In this document: in pieces, positions 17,513-26,520 of the stretch
Position numbering within the stretch: position 1 is the stretch's first letter
Layout of the letters: each line of letters opens with the position of its first letter
Source of the DNA: Ramlibacter ginsenosidimutans
GTDB taxonomy: Bacteria; Pseudomonadota; Gammaproteobacteria; Burkholderiales; Burkholderiaceae_C
Direction of reading: 5' to 3'
Assembly (NCBI RefSeq): GCF_016654015.1
Contig: NZ_JAEPWM010000001.1
Location: forward strand, 248,001-312,000
DNA length: 64,000 nucleotides
Position numbers and translations under genes: made by a program
Notes under the pieces: generated by a model
Told to the model about the DNA's origin: nothing
The model's input: only the letters and a program-made list of their open reading frames with translations
Database searches by the model: none

Positions 17513-18461
17513 TGTTCCCCGCCTTGATCACCTTCGCCCACTTCGCCACTTCGGACTTCTGGAAAGCGGCGAGTTCGGCGGGTGTCATTCCGCCCGGCTC
17601 GATGCCTTGCGCCACCAGCTTGGACTTCACTTCGGGATCGTTGATCGCCTTGATCATCTCCGCCGCGAGCCGGTCCACGATGGGCTTGGGCACGCCGGCG
17701 GGCGCGAAGACCGCCTGCCACGACGAGATGTCGAAGCCCGGCAGCACTTCGGAAATCGCCGGCACGTCCGGCAGGATCGACGATCGCCTGGCGGACGTGA
17801 CGCCCAGCGCGCGGATCTTGCCGCCCTGGATCTGCGGCAGCGCCGGCGCCAGGTTCTCGAAGATGATGTCCGCGCCTTGCCCCGACAGCAGCGCATTGAG
17901 CGATTCGGCACTGCTCTTGTAGGGTACGTGCACCATCTTGCCGCCCGTCATCTGCTCGAAGAAGACGCCGGACAGGTGCTGCGAGGTACCGCTGCCCGAA
18001 GACGCGTAGTTGATCGAGCCGGGCTTGTTCTTCGCCGCGGCGATCACGTCCTGCACGGTCTTGTACGGGCTGTCCGCGCGCACCACCAGCACGTTGGGCA
18101 TCGAGCCGATCATGGTGATCGGCGTGAAGTTCCTGACGGGGTCGTACGGCAGCCTGGAATACAGGCTCACGTTGATGGCGTGCGAGCTGATGGTGCCGCC
18201 CTGGATGGTGTAGCCGTCCGGCGGCGCCTTGGCTGTGAAGTCCGATCCCATCCCGCCGCCCGCGCCCGGCTTGTTCTCGATGACGAAAGTGGTACCCAGC
18301 GCTGCGCCCGCCTTCGGTGTCACCAGCCGGGCCAGTACATCGGTGGTGCCGCCTGCGCCGAACGGCACGACGTAAGTGATTGGTTTGCTTGGCCACTTAT
18401 CCTGGGCTTGCGCCGCGACGGCGGCGAGCAACAGCGTGGCGATGGCGAGGCGTCTTTGCAT
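17499..18461 (-). CDS. Bug/TctC family binding protein (4)
   Basis: Periplasmic solute receptor of 320 residues with a short signal peptide (ATLLLAAVAAQA, QDKWPSKPITY) and the family blocks VPFGAGGTTDVLARLV and IENKPGAGGGMG. AAGGAG lies eight bases before the ATG. Unlike the other three Bug genes here it has no enzyme gene directly downstream: its 3' end overlaps the convergent LysR gene by 14 bases. It probably arose by family expansion. The ligand cannot be predicted. The 126 bases upstream carry no operator I can recognise. Confidence 0.9.
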   Translation of the reverse strand: MQRRLAIATLLLAAVAAQAQDKWPSKPITYVVPFGAGGTTDVLARLVTPKAGAALGTTFVIENKPGAGGGMGSDFTAKAPPDGYTIQGGTISSHAINVSLYSRLPYDPVRNFTPITMIGSMPNVLVVRADSPYKTVQDVIAAAKNKPGSINYASSGSGTSQHLSGVFFEQMTGGKMVHVPYKSSAESLNALLSGQGADIIFENLAPALPQIQGGKIRALGVTSARRSSILPDVPAISEVLPGFDISSWQAVFAPAGVPKPIVDRLAAEMIKAINDPEVKSKLVAQGIEPGGMTPAELAAFQKSEVAKWAKVIKAGNIKLD

Positions 18462-18587
18462 GCGAGGGTCTCCTTTGTTGTTGCGCGATGCTAACGACGC
18501 AAGCCCCCGCAGTCAGTGCTGGTTAGCCCGTGTCGCGTTGCGCACGCAACACCGGCTCAGCGCTCTTCGTACGTTGACCACACGCGC

Positions 18588-19499
18588 CTAGCGCGCCTTC
18601 GGCCTCGGCCGCGGAGCGCCTGCCCCGAGCGACGCACGCCGTCGCATCGCCACCCAGCTTTCCCCGGTGTAGATCACCAGCGCCAGCCAGATCAACGCAA
18701 ACCCGACGAGACGCGGCCCGGCGAACGGCTCGTGGAACAACCACACGCCGAGCGCCAGCTGGATCGTCGGGCCGATGTATTGCAGGACCCCCAGCGTGGT
18801 CATCGGGATGCGCCTGGCGCCCGCGGCAAACAGCAGCAGTGGCAGCGCGGTGAGCGGACCGCCCAACGCGAGCAGTGCCAGCAGCGTCGCGTCGCCGCCG
18901 AAGGCGCTGCCGGCGTGCGCCGTCCTCCAGGCGAGCAGGCCGATCGCGAGCGGTGCGAGCAGCAAGGTCTCCAGCGCAAGCCCTTCGAGGGCGCCGAGCG
19001 GCGCGGTCTTGCGCATCAGTCCGTAGACCCCGAAAGTCCCGGCCAGGACGAGCCCGACCCACGGCAGCGAGCCGGCGACGACGGCCAGCCACACCACGCC
19101 CGCTGCCGCGATCGCGAGGGCGCACCACTGCGCGCGGCGTGGCCGCTCTCCCAGCACGGAATAACCGAGCAGCACGTTCAGCAGCGGCGTGATGAAGTAG
19201 CCCAGGCTCGCATCCACGACGCGGCCGTGGTTCACCGCCCAGACGTAGACCAGCCAGTTGCCCGACAACAGCAGCGCGCTGAACGCGAAGATGGCCAGCG
19301 TGCGCGGACGGCGTACGACGTCGCGCAGCCACGACCAGCGGCGCAGCACGGACAGCAGCACCAGCACGAAGGCCAGGGACCACAGCGAGCGATGGAGCAC
19401 GATGTCCACCGCGTCGACGGCGGACAGGAGATGGAAATACAGGGGGAACAGGCCCCACATCGCGTACGCGAGGGCCGCTTGCAGTACACCGGAAGACAT
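18588..19499 (-). CDS. rarD: EamA-family permease RarD
   Basis: Inner-membrane transporter of the drug/metabolite superfamily, 303 residues, about ten transmembrane segments made from two EamA repeats. The N-terminal AYAMWGLFPLYFHLL and IVLHRSLWSLAFV blocks are characteristic of the RarD subfamily, associated in other bacteria with chloramphenicol resistance but of unknown physiological substrate. The C-terminus ends in a basic tail. The gene stands alone: Bug4 starts 126 bases away and the VOC gene ends 68 bases upstream, all on the minus strand. Confidence 0.85.
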   Translation of the reverse strand: MSSGVLQAALAYAMWGLFPLYFHLLSAVDAVDIVLHRSLWSLAFVLVLLSVLRRWSWLRDVVRRPRTLAIFAFSALLLSGNWLVYVWAVNHGRVVDASLGYFITPLLNVLLGYSVLGERPRRAQWCALAIAAAGVVWLAVVAGSLPWVGLVLAGTFGVYGLMRKTAPLGALEGLALETLLLAPLAIGLLAWRTAHAGSAFGGDATLLALLALGGPLTALPLLLFAAGARRIPMTTLGVLQYIGPTIQLALGVWLFHEPFAGPRLVGFALIWLALVIYTGESWVAMRRRASLGAGAPRPRPKAR

Positions 19500-19567
19500 G
19501 CGGCGATTGTCGCTGCTGGGCGAGGTGCGCCCGGCGCCTGGAACCCTTCGTGGCGCCGCGAAGGGGC

Positions 19568-19981
19568 TCAGGTCGCGTAGACCTTGCCCAGGTCCGCGAA
19601 CGCTTTCACCTCGATCGGGTTGCCGCTCGGGTCGCGGAAGAACATCGTCGCCTGCTCGCCGGGCTCGCCCCGGAAACGCACGCTGGGCGGGATGACGAAG
19701 TCGACCTCCTGTCCCTTCAGGCGTTCTGCCAGGGCGGTCCAGTCGTCCATCGCCATCACCAGTCCCAGATGCGGCATCGGCACCATGTGCTCGCCGACGC
19801 GCCCGGTGTTCGACACCGGAAAGGGCTCGCCGAGATGCAGCGAGATCTGGTGACCGAAGAAGTCGAAGTCGACCCAGGTCTCCGTGCTGCGGCCTTCGCG
19901 GCAGCCGAGGACCTTGCCATAGAAGGCCCGCGATGCGTCCAGGTCACGGACGTGGTAGGCCAGGTGGAAACACGTTTGCAT
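19568..19981 (-). CDS. VOC family protein (glyoxalase/dioxygenase fold)
   Basis: Vicinal-oxygen-chelate protein of 137 residues built of two beta-alpha-beta-beta-beta units. His in FHLAYHVRDLDASRAFYGKVLG and Glu in DPSGNPIEVKAF near the C-terminus match expected metal-ligand positions, and HLGLVM supplies another His. Family members include glyoxalases, ring-cleaving dioxygenases and antibiotic-resistance proteins; the reaction here is unknown. I start at 19981 (MQTCFHLAYH), where the family begins; an ATG nine codons earlier exists, and neither has a strong ribosome-binding site. Confidence 0.8.
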   Translation of the reverse strand: MQTCFHLAYHVRDLDASRAFYGKVLGCREGRSTETWVDFDFFGHQISLHLGEPFPVSNTGRVGEHMVPMPHLGLVMAMDDWTALAERLKGQEVDFVIPPSVRFRGEPGEQATMFFRDPSGNPIEVKAFADLGKVYAT

Positions 19982-20113
19982 GGTGAGATCGTAGCCGGAC
20001 GCGCGCATCGGCCCGCCACTGGCCCATGCGAGACGAGCGCACGAGCTTCCTGGTGATCACAGGCACGACGTACGGCAGCTAACGACCCGACGCCGTTTTC
20101 CGTCGGAAGTGCC

Positions 20114-20138
20114 GGGCCCCCTCTCGAAGTAGGGGCCC
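20114..20138. promoter_or_regulatory. GC-rich inverted repeat upstream of the AraC gene
   Basis: GGGCCCC (20114-20120) and GGGGCCC (20132-20138) can form a seven-base-pair hairpin with an 11-base loop, about 80 bases before the AraC start. It lies between divergent genes, so it is more likely part of the 5' leader or an operator than a terminator. The rest of the 240-base gap shows nothing I recognise. Confidence 0.35.
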
Positions 20139-20221
20139 GCGGGGCTTCGTCCCTGCGACGATTCCGGCCGACCACCCTGCCGCTCCGACCGCCGCAGCGC
20201 GCCCGGCGCAGGCGGACGCCC

Positions 20222-21361
20222 ATGAACCGCGACACCTCCCCGCTCGCCAAAGCCTGCGAGCCCCTCTCCCCGCCCGACCCGGCACCGCCCGTAGCGCGAG
20301 CGACGGACCTGCCCCTGGTGCATCCGGCCTACCTGCGACTGCTGCTCGCCGCCGCGAAGGCCGAAGGCATCGATCTCACCGCGCGCCTGGCCGCCCTGGG
20401 ACTCGACGCGCAGGCCCTGCAGGAACGGGAGGAACCCGTGCCCCTGGTGGCTTGGCGCCACCTCTTGCGCGACCTGCAGGGGCCTTCGCGCTACGCGGGC
20501 CTGGCCGTGCGGGTGGGCTACAAGGTACCGATGCTGGCCCACGGCCCGCTCGCCTACCTGATGGCGTGTGCTCGCGACCTGCGCCAGGCGCTCGAGGCGC
20601 TGGTGCGATTCGCGCCGCTGCGGCTGGCCGTGCTCGAGTTCCGCCTGCGCGAGCACGCCCGGGGCCTCGACCTCCGCGCCGTGCCCCGCGTGGCGCTGGG
20701 CGACTGCGAGCGCTTCACGCTCGATTTCCTGTGGGCGATGCTGTGCCGCACGCTGGAAGACCTGTGCCGCGGCGCGACTCGCGTGGTGACGCTGCACCTT
20801 CCCGGACCGCGAGCCGACGTGGCGGCGGAGTGGGCGGAACTGGGAGTCGAAGTAGGGCGTAGCACCCACGCCGCCTTCCTGCAGTTTCCGCGCAAGCTGG
20901 CCGACACCGTGCTGCCCACCGCGTCAGCCAGCGAGTACCAGCGGGCGTGGCGCGCCTGCGAGGAGGCGGAGCGCGAGCAAGGCTGGGCCAAGTCGCTCTC
21001 GGCCCAGATCGAGCAGTTGTTCCGCACCGACTCGGCCGACAGCTATCACCTCGCGTGGGTCGCGTCGCGGCTCGGCATGTCCCGCCGCACCGTCATGCGA
21101 AAGCTGGACGCCGAGGGCACGCGATTCAGCACCCTCGTCGAAGCGAGTCGGCGGCAGCGCCTGCTGCGCCGGCTCGCGGAGCGGCAGCTCACGCTCGGCG
21201 AGATCGCGATCGACCTGGGCTACGCGGACGGCTCGGCTTTCCACCGCGCAGTCCGGCGCTGGTTCGGCGTCGGGCCGCAGGCGCTGCAGCGTTCGATCGC
21301 CGCGGGCATCCCGCAGCGCAGCCTGTCGCCAAAGGACAAGACGCCGGCACCCAAGGACTAG
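20222..21361 (+). CDS. AraC family transcriptional regulator with arabinose-binding-like N-terminal domain
   Basis: Regulator of 379 residues. Residues about 50-230 form the AraC-binding-type domain of the OruR/ArgR-like group (DLTARLAALGLDAQAL, LGDCERFTLDFLW). Residues about 275-365 hold the two helix-turn-helix motifs, with WVASRLGMSRRTVMRKL and LGEIAIDLGYADGSAFHRA followed by the family signature RRWFGVGPQAL. The first 30 residues are Pro-rich and could be an artefact of a too-early start. It is transcribed toward, and lies 141 bases before, the ceramidase-like lipoprotein gene, which it may activate. Confidence 0.85.
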   Translation: MNRDTSPLAKACEPLSPPDPAPPVARATDLPLVHPAYLRLLLAAAKAEGIDLTARLAALGLDAQALQEREEPVPLVAWRHLLRDLQGPSRYAGLAVRVGYKVPMLAHGPLAYLMACARDLRQALEALVRFAPLRLAVLEFRLREHARGLDLRAVPRVALGDCERFTLDFLWAMLCRTLEDLCRGATRVVTLHLPGPRADVAAEWAELGVEVGRSTHAAFLQFPRKLADTVLPTASASEYQRAWRACEEAEREQGWAKSLSAQIEQLFRTDSADSYHLAWVASRLGMSRRTVMRKLDAEGTRFSTLVEASRRQRLLRRLAERQLTLGEIAIDLGYADGSAFHRAVRRWFGVGPQALQRSIAAGIPQRSLSPKDKTPAPKD

Positions 21362-21502
21362 GGCCCTGAGGACTGGCGGCCGCACGATGCACCGGGCTGC
21401 GGGCCGGTGCGCGGGGCGCGCCGACAGCATCCCCCACATGGCCGTGCCCCTGCGCCTTGCAGGAGCCGAGGCCGACCACTGATGCATTCGGAGACTCGAA
21501 CC

Positions 21503-23563
21503 ATGAAGAGATTGGCAGTTTGGATGGGTTGCATGCTGCTCGCCCTCGGCGGCTGCGGCGGCGGACACGACGCGCCCACTGCGCCCCCGCAGCAGACCCC
21601 TCAAGGGGTCAGCGACACACCCAACGCGCTGTTCCAGGTCGGGGCCGCGGTCGTCGACATTTCGCCCACGACGGCAGTGACGGTCGGCGGCTATTCCGAC
21701 CCGAGCAAGCAGGCGATCACGGTGACCAACGACCCGCTGCAGGTGCGCGCTTTCGTGGTCGCCAACGGCACCAGGGCGGTCGCCTTCGCCGTCGTCGACA
21801 GCACCGGCTGGTTCGCCGACTACCAGGGTTCCGAGGCGGGCTACGGCCAGGTGGGCGCCCGCGTCGACGCGGCGACGGCGCTCGCGGCCCACGGCTTCAC
21901 GGTGGACCGCTCGGGCGTGATGGTCTCGACGACCCACTCGCACGCGACGCCGACGCTGGTCGGCATCTGGGGCAGCATGACCCCCGCCAACCGCGCCTAC
22001 GTGAAGACGGTGCACGACGCGGTCGTGCGGGCCGTCGACCAGGCGGCGGCGAACCTGAAGACCTCGGAGCTGTGGACCGCCAACGGCGACATCAGCTCCA
22101 TCATCTGGCAGAACGGCCAGGGCACCGACCACGTGGACGGCTTCACCGTGGACGCGCGCATGCCGGTTCTGTGGGCTCGGGACCCCCAGACGGGAGCCAC
22201 CAACGCGCTGTACGTGAACATCCCGAACCACCCCGACGAGTTCCGCCCGTTCAACGGCAGCACCGTGCAGGGCTTCTCGGCGGACGTGCCGGGCTATGTG
22301 CGCAAGAACATGGACGACACCGTGGGCGGCATCGCCGTGGTGGGCTCCGGCACGCTGGGACGCCAGGAATCGCCCGGCACGAACGCCGATTACGCCGAGG
22401 TGTCGTACCAGGGCGAGTACGTGGCGAATGCGCTGCGCCTCGCGATGGCGAAGGCCGCGCCCCTGAAGAGCAACACGCTGGCCAGCGCCGAGACCCTCAC
22501 GACGACGATCACCGTCGGCAACTCCCCGTACAACCAGGGCCTGCTTCGCCTGATGGCGGCCAACGGCGCGTACGGTGCGATCTGCCTGGACGCGAGCGGA
22601 AATCCCTCGACGAGCTCCAGCGCCAGCTGCTCCATCCCGCGCGCACTGGCGCAGCCCTGGTGCAACGGAGCGTGCAGCGGTTCGGGCGCGACCACGCTGG
22701 GCACCTACATCACGGCGCTGCGCATCGGCCCGCTGATGTACGTGAGCAACCCGGGCGAGGCGTTCGCCGAAGTCAACGACGCGATCCGCGCCGGTGTCGT
22801 CGACGCGCAGTCCGTCAACGTGGTCGGGCTGGCGGGCGACTTCCTCGGCTACGCATGGAACCCGAGCGACTACACGGTCACGCAGTTCGGCTCCAGCGAC
22901 TTCGCCAAGTACAACGTCGGCCCGGACCTCGCGCAGAAGATCGCCGATGCCGGCTACGCCAACGCGGCGACCCTGGGCTTCCAGGTGCAGTCCGCCGCCG
23001 TTCCCGTGCACGCGCCCGCAGACACCTCGGTCGCCGTGCTTCCGGGCATCCAGTTCTACCCCACGCGAATCGCGACGACTCCGGGCACCAGCATCAGCTT
23101 CTACGGCTCGACCGCGCAGCCCCAGGTCAACTACAACCAGCCGAACGACGTGCTGAGCGCACTCGCCTGGGACTTCGGCGACGGCACCGCGCCGGTCGCC
23201 TCCAACAGCCAGGATCGGCTGACGCACGCCTACGGCGCGCCCGGTACGTACAACGTGAAGGCCACTGTCACGGACAGCACGACCGGCAAGACGCGTTCCT
23301 GGAAGCAGACGCTGACGATCCTGCCGCCGCTCGCGCTGACGATCTCGGTCGCGACGGCAGCGGATCCGAACTACAACAAGCTGACCGTGAGCGCCAACGG
23401 CGGCCAGGGCACGCTGCTGGCGGCGCGCTGGACCTGCCCGGGCGGCGCCACGCCGGTCGGCCTGAGCGTCACCTGCCGCAAGGTCGTGGGCGCGTCGACG
23501 GTGAGCGTGCAGGCCTCGGACGGGGCGGGCACCACGGCCACGGGGCAGCAGGCCCTGCCCTAG
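21503..23563 (+). CDS. Lipoprotein with neutral-ceramidase-like catalytic domain and PKD domain
   Basis: Exported lipoprotein of 686 residues: signal MKRLAVWMGCMLLALGG, lipobox LGGC with the lipidated Cys near residue 18. The main domain (about 45-500) resembles neutral/alkaline non-lysosomal ceramidases: VGAAVVDISP at the start, Zn-type ligands in STTHSHATPT and NIPNHPDEF, Glu in SNPGEAFAEV and Tyr in FLGYAWNPSDY. A PKD domain follows (LAWDFGDGTAP to YNVKATVTD), then a further Ig-like segment in place of the usual ceramidase C-terminal domain. Probable role: amide or ester hydrolysis of a lipid-like substrate at the envelope. Start 21503 has GGAG nine bases upstream; an ATG at 21482 is possible. 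The AraC gene upstream may regulate it. Confidence 0.72.
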   Translation: MKRLAVWMGCMLLALGGCGGGHDAPTAPPQQTPQGVSDTPNALFQVGAAVVDISPTTAVTVGGYSDPSKQAITVTNDPLQVRAFVVANGTRAVAFAVVDSTGWFADYQGSEAGYGQVGARVDAATALAAHGFTVDRSGVMVSTTHSHATPTLVGIWGSMTPANRAYVKTVHDAVVRAVDQAAANLKTSELWTANGDISSIIWQNGQGTDHVDGFTVDARMPVLWARDPQTGATNALYVNIPNHPDEFRPFNGSTVQGFSADVPGYVRKNMDDTVGGIAVVGSGTLGRQESPGTNADYAEVSYQGEYVANALRLAMAKAAPLKSNTLASAETLTTTITVGNSPYNQGLLRLMAANGAYGAICLDASGNPSTSSSASCSIPRALAQPWCNGACSGSGATTLGTYITALRIGPLMYVSNPGEAFAEVNDAIRAGVVDAQSVNVVGLAGDFLGYAWNPSDYTVTQFGSSDFAKYNVGPDLAQKIADAGYANAATLGFQVQSAAVPVHAPADTSVAVLPGIQFYPTRIATTPGTSISFYGSTAQPQVNYNQPNDVLSALAWDFGDGTAPVASNSQDRLTHAYGAPGTYNVKATVTDSTTGKTRSWKQTLTILPPLALTISVATAADPNYNKLTVSANGGQGTLLAARWTCPGGATPVGLSVTCRKVVGASTVSVQASDGAGTTATGQQALP

Positions 23564-23607
23564 TCGCGATGCGATGAAGCGGGGACGGCGCAGGCCGGCT
23601 TCGCGGA

Positions 23608-23624
23608 CCGGCCGGTCGGGCCGG
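23608..23624. terminator. GC-rich hairpin between convergent genes
   Basis: CCGGCC (23608-23613) pairs with GGCCGG (23619-23624) around a five-base loop in the 76 bases between the ceramidase-like gene and the convergent small membrane protein gene. There is no T-run, so terminator function is presumed from position. Confidence 0.4.
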
Positions 23625-23639
23625 CCGTGCAATCGTTCG

Positions 23640-24047
23640 TCAGGCGGCCCGCGCTCTGCTCTCCCGGAGCGCGAGCGCCGCCCAGACAAACGCCACCGCA
23701 AGCACGCCGTAGAGCGCAACCACGCCCCAGAGCAGAGGACTGCCAAGTCCTCGCGCCGCGGCCCATGCAGTGACCAGCGCCCCGATGGTCTCGGACACGA
23801 CATGGCCCCACACCACCGCGCGCGGGGTGCTGTCGGAAGGATGCGGATCAGCGCTGCGGGCGATCCAGCCTACCAGGTTGTAGCCAATGAGCTCCACTCC
23901 GAAAAGACGTGCAAGGAGCAAGCCGGTGTCATCCGTGTTCAGCCCGTACAGCTGCAAGAGCGGTGCGGGCGCCAGCAGGAGCCCGAGACCGAAGATCAGG
24001 CCGATGACGGCGCTGACAGTGAGCAGCACTCGAATCTTCTGGCGCAT
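23640..24047 (-). CDS. Small four-helix membrane protein, function unknown
   Basis: Hypothetical inner-membrane protein of 135 residues with about four hydrophobic segments: VLLTVSAVIGLIFGLGLLL, an internal segment around LLARLFGVELIGYNLVGWIA, ETIGALVTAWAAARGL, and a C-terminal LLWGVVALYGVLAVAFVWAA. It resembles small DUF4345-like or DoxX-like proteins in size and spacing, but I do not recognise a diagnostic motif. It stands alone between the convergent ceramidase-like gene and the M20 gene. The C-terminus ends in a short Arg/Ala tail, likely cytoplasmic. Confidence 0.7.
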   Translation of the reverse strand: MRQKIRVLLTVSAVIGLIFGLGLLLAPAPLLQLYGLNTDDTGLLLARLFGVELIGYNLVGWIARSADPHPSDSTPRAVVWGHVVSETIGALVTAWAAARGLGSPLLWGVVALYGVLAVAFVWAALALRESRARAA

Positions 24048-24157
24048 GTTTCAGGCCTGCCCGGTTAGGCGGAAGGTGGACGAGGGATGCGCATTTTAGG
24101 GCATGGATTTCCGATCCAGGCCCCCGTTCGACGCGAGTGGCGCCCGGCCGCGTCCCT

Positions 24158-25555
24158 TCACTTTTGCGCCGCCGGCGTATCCCCCGATCCCAGGTCCCAG
24201 TAGAGCCCGGTCATCACCTCCAGCCCTTCGCGCAGCAGCTCGGGCGGCAGGTGCTCGTTGGGCGCATGCTGCGAACAGCCCGCGTACGAATGCGGGACCC
24301 AGATGGTGCGCAGGCCGAGCAGGTCGGTGAAGATGTCATTGGGCAGCGAGCCGCCCAGGTTCGGCAGGATCGCGGGCTTCTTGCCGGTGGTGCGCGCGAG
24401 CGAAGCGACGGCCCATTGCACCCACGCGTCGTCGGGGTCGATCCGGGTGGCGTTGAAGAAGGTCTCGCGCGTCGTGGCGATCTGCACCATGCCGAAGCCG
24501 TGCCGATCCAGATGGCGACGCAGCGCCGGCAGCACCTGCTCCGGATCGACGCCGACCACGAAGCGCAGCTGGCAGCGCGCCCAGGCGCGCGGCGGGATCG
24601 CGTTCACCGGCGTGTCGGGGTTGCCGGTCTTGAACGCCAGCACTTCGAAGCTGCTCCAGCCGAACACACGCTCGGCGGGCGAGAGCCCCGGCTCGCCCCA
24701 CCACGCCTCGATCTCCGGGCCGTCCGTGCCGCCATCCACTTCGCAATCGGCGAGCACGCGACGGACCGACGCGGGCAGTTCCGCCGGCACCCATTCGGGG
24801 ATGCGGATCTGGCCGGTGGGCGACACGATGGATGCGATCGCGTGCGCCAGCTGGATGCCCGGATTCGAGATCAGGCCGCCCCAGTTGCCGGAGTGATGGC
24901 CACCCGCGCGCGCCTCGATCGTCAGGTCGAAGTTCATGCTGCCGCGCGAGCCGAGGAAGACCGTCGGCCGCTCGGCACGCAGGCGCGGACCGTCGGAGGC
25001 GATCAGCAGGTCGGCCTGCATCGCGTCGCGGTGCTCGGTGCACAGCTCGCGCAGACCCGGCGAGCCGGTCTCCTCGCCCATCTCGACCAGGAACTTCGCA
25101 TTGAATCCCAGCTTGCCGCGCGTGGCGATCACGTGCCGCATGGCTTCCATGTTGACCGTGTGCTGCCCCTTGTTGTCGGCGATGCCGCGGCCGTACCAGC
25201 GGCCCTCGCGCTCCTTCAGCTGCCAGGGCGACAGGCCCTCCTGCCATTCGCGGTCCAGCCCGCGGATCACGTCGCCGTGGCCGTAGCCGAACACGGTGGT
25301 CGCATCGGGCGCCTCGATGCGCTCGGCCAGCAGGAACGGCGCCTTCGCGTTCGCGTGTTCGAGAATGCGGCAGGTAAACCCCATCGCCTCGAACGCAGGC
25401 CCGACCTCCTGCTCGAGGTACTGGCGCAGCACCGGGCCGCGCTCGGGGTTCTGGCTCTCGGTGGGAAGCGCCACGCGGCGCGCCAGCAGTTCGCGGAACT
25501 CACCGGTATCGAAGCTGTTGCGGGCGTGGGCGATGGCGGCGTCGCGGCTGTTCAT
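24158..25555 (-). CDS. M20 family metallopeptidase
   Basis: Di-zinc peptidase or amidohydrolase of 465 residues (M20A/M20F-like, ArgE/DapE/carnosinase fold). Metal-site residues appear in [10 protein letters not shown] (His93, Asp95), GIADNKGQH (bridging Asp), MGEETGSPG (catalytic Glu) and near the C-terminal IPNSYA-like block [13 protein letters not shown]. No signal peptide, so it acts in the cytoplasm. It is the last gene of the peptide ABC transporter operon, overlapping the ATPase gene by four bases (ATGA). The obvious reading is that it hydrolyses the peptide or N-acyl amino acid the transporter brings in. Confidence 0.88.
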   Translation of the reverse strand: MNSRDAAIAHARNSFDTGEFRELLARRVALPTESQNPERGPVLRQYLEQEVGPAFEAMGFTCRILEHANAKAPFLLAERIEAPDATTVFGYGHGDVIRGLDREWQEGLSPWQLKEREGRWYGRGIADNKGQHTVNMEAMRHVIATRGKLGFNAKFLVEMGEETGSPGLRELCTEHRDAMQADLLIASDGPRLRAERPTVFLGSRGSMNFDLTIEARAGGHHSGNWGGLISNPGIQLAHAIASIVSPTGQIRIPEWVPAELPASVRRVLADCEVDGGTDGPEIEAWWGEPGLSPAERVFGWSSFEVLAFKTGNPDTPVNAIPPRAWARCQLRFVVGVDPEQVLPALRRHLDRHGFGMVQIATTRETFFNATRIDPDDAWVQWAVASLARTTGKKPAILPNLGGSLPNDIFTDLLGLRTIWVPHSYAGCSQHAPNEHLPPELLREGLEVMTGLYWDLGSGDTPAAQK

Positions 25556-26520
25556 GGCGTCCTTTGCAGGGGAGATACAAGATTGCATGCGACCTGCGCG
25601 GTCCCCGTCTCTACCAGGGCGGGCAGCTCGTGCTCGCAGGCGGCGTGGCGGCGCGGGCAGCGCGGGTGGAAGGCGCAGCCGGCGGGCGGGTGCAGCGGAT
25701 CGGGAAACGCGAGGCCCAGGCCGGTGTCCGGCAGGCCCAGGCTGGGGTCGGGCGTCAGCACCGAAGACAGCAGCGCCTGCGTGTAGGGATGCTGCGGCTT
25801 GGCGAACAGCGTGCGCGTGTCGGCGAACTCCACCACGCGACCGAGGTACATGACGGCGACCTGCGTCGCGATGTGTTCCACCACCGCCAGGTTGTGGCTG
25901 ATGACGACGTACGTGAGGCGGAACTCGTCGCGCAGGTCCAGCAGCAGGTTGAGGATTTGCGCCTGCACGGAAACGTCCAGCGCCGAGGTCGGCTCGTCGC
26001 ACACGACGATCTCCGGCTTCATCACCAGCGCGCGCGCGATCGCCACGCGCTGCCGCTGGCCGCCGGAAAGCTGTCCCGGCGTGAGGTCCGCATACCGCCC
26101 GGGCAGGCCCACGCGTTCGAGCATCTCGAGCGCCTGCGCACGCCGTTGCGCCCGGGTGCCGATGCCGTGCACCTCCAGCGGAAAGGCGACGATCGCGCCG
26201 ATGGTGCGGCGCGGATTGAGCGAGGAATACGGGTCCTGGAACACCGGCTGGATGCGCCGCGCCAGCGCCTTGCGGTCCATCGCCGCGACGTCCTGGCCCT
26301 CCAGGAAGATGCTGCCCGCCGTCGGCGGCGTCAGCCCGAGCAGCATGCGCGCGAGCGTCGACTTGCCGCAGCCGGATTCGCCGACGATGCCCAGCACGCT
26401 GCCGCGCTCCACCGCGATGTCCACTCCGTTGACGGCATGCAGCAGCTGGTGCGGGCGGAACGGCCCCGCCTTGACGCTGAACGTGCGTTGCAGCCCCTCC
26501 CCGCGCAGCAAGGCAGTCAT
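25552..26520 (-). CDS. Peptide-type ABC transporter ATPase (DppF/OppF-like)
   Basis: Second ATP-binding subunit of a Dpp/Opp importer, 322 residues. Walker A reads GESGCGKST, the signature [15 protein letters not shown], and Walker [14 protein letters not shown]-terminal oligopeptide-transporter extension carries four cysteines or histidines ([14 protein letters not shown]), the motif seen in iron-sulfur-binding DppD/OppF proteins. The start at 26520 overlaps the end of the partner ATPase by four bases, and the end overlaps the peptidase start. A longer frame to 26730 lies inside the partner gene and is rejected. Confidence 0.9.
   Translation of the reverse strand: MTALLRGEGLQRTFSVKAGPFRPHQLLHAVNGVDIAVERGSVLGIVGESGCGKSTLARMLLGLTPPTAGSIFLEGQDVAAMDRKALARRIQPVFQDPYSSLNPRRTIGAIVAFPLEVHGIGTRAQRRAQALEMLERVGLPGRYADLTPGQLSGGQRQRVAIARALVMKPEIVVCDEPTSALDVSVQAQILNLLLDLRDEFRLTYVVISHNLAVVEHIATQVAVMYLGRVVEFADTRTLFAKPQHPYTQALLSSVLTPDPSLGLPDTGLGLAFPDPLHPPAGCAFHPRCPRRHAACEHELPALVETGTAQVACNLVSPLQRTP

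Noticed and set aside
20924..23803. Minus-strand open frame of 959 codons
   Set aside because: It lies opposite the AraC and ceramidase-like genes and lacks any recognised motif.
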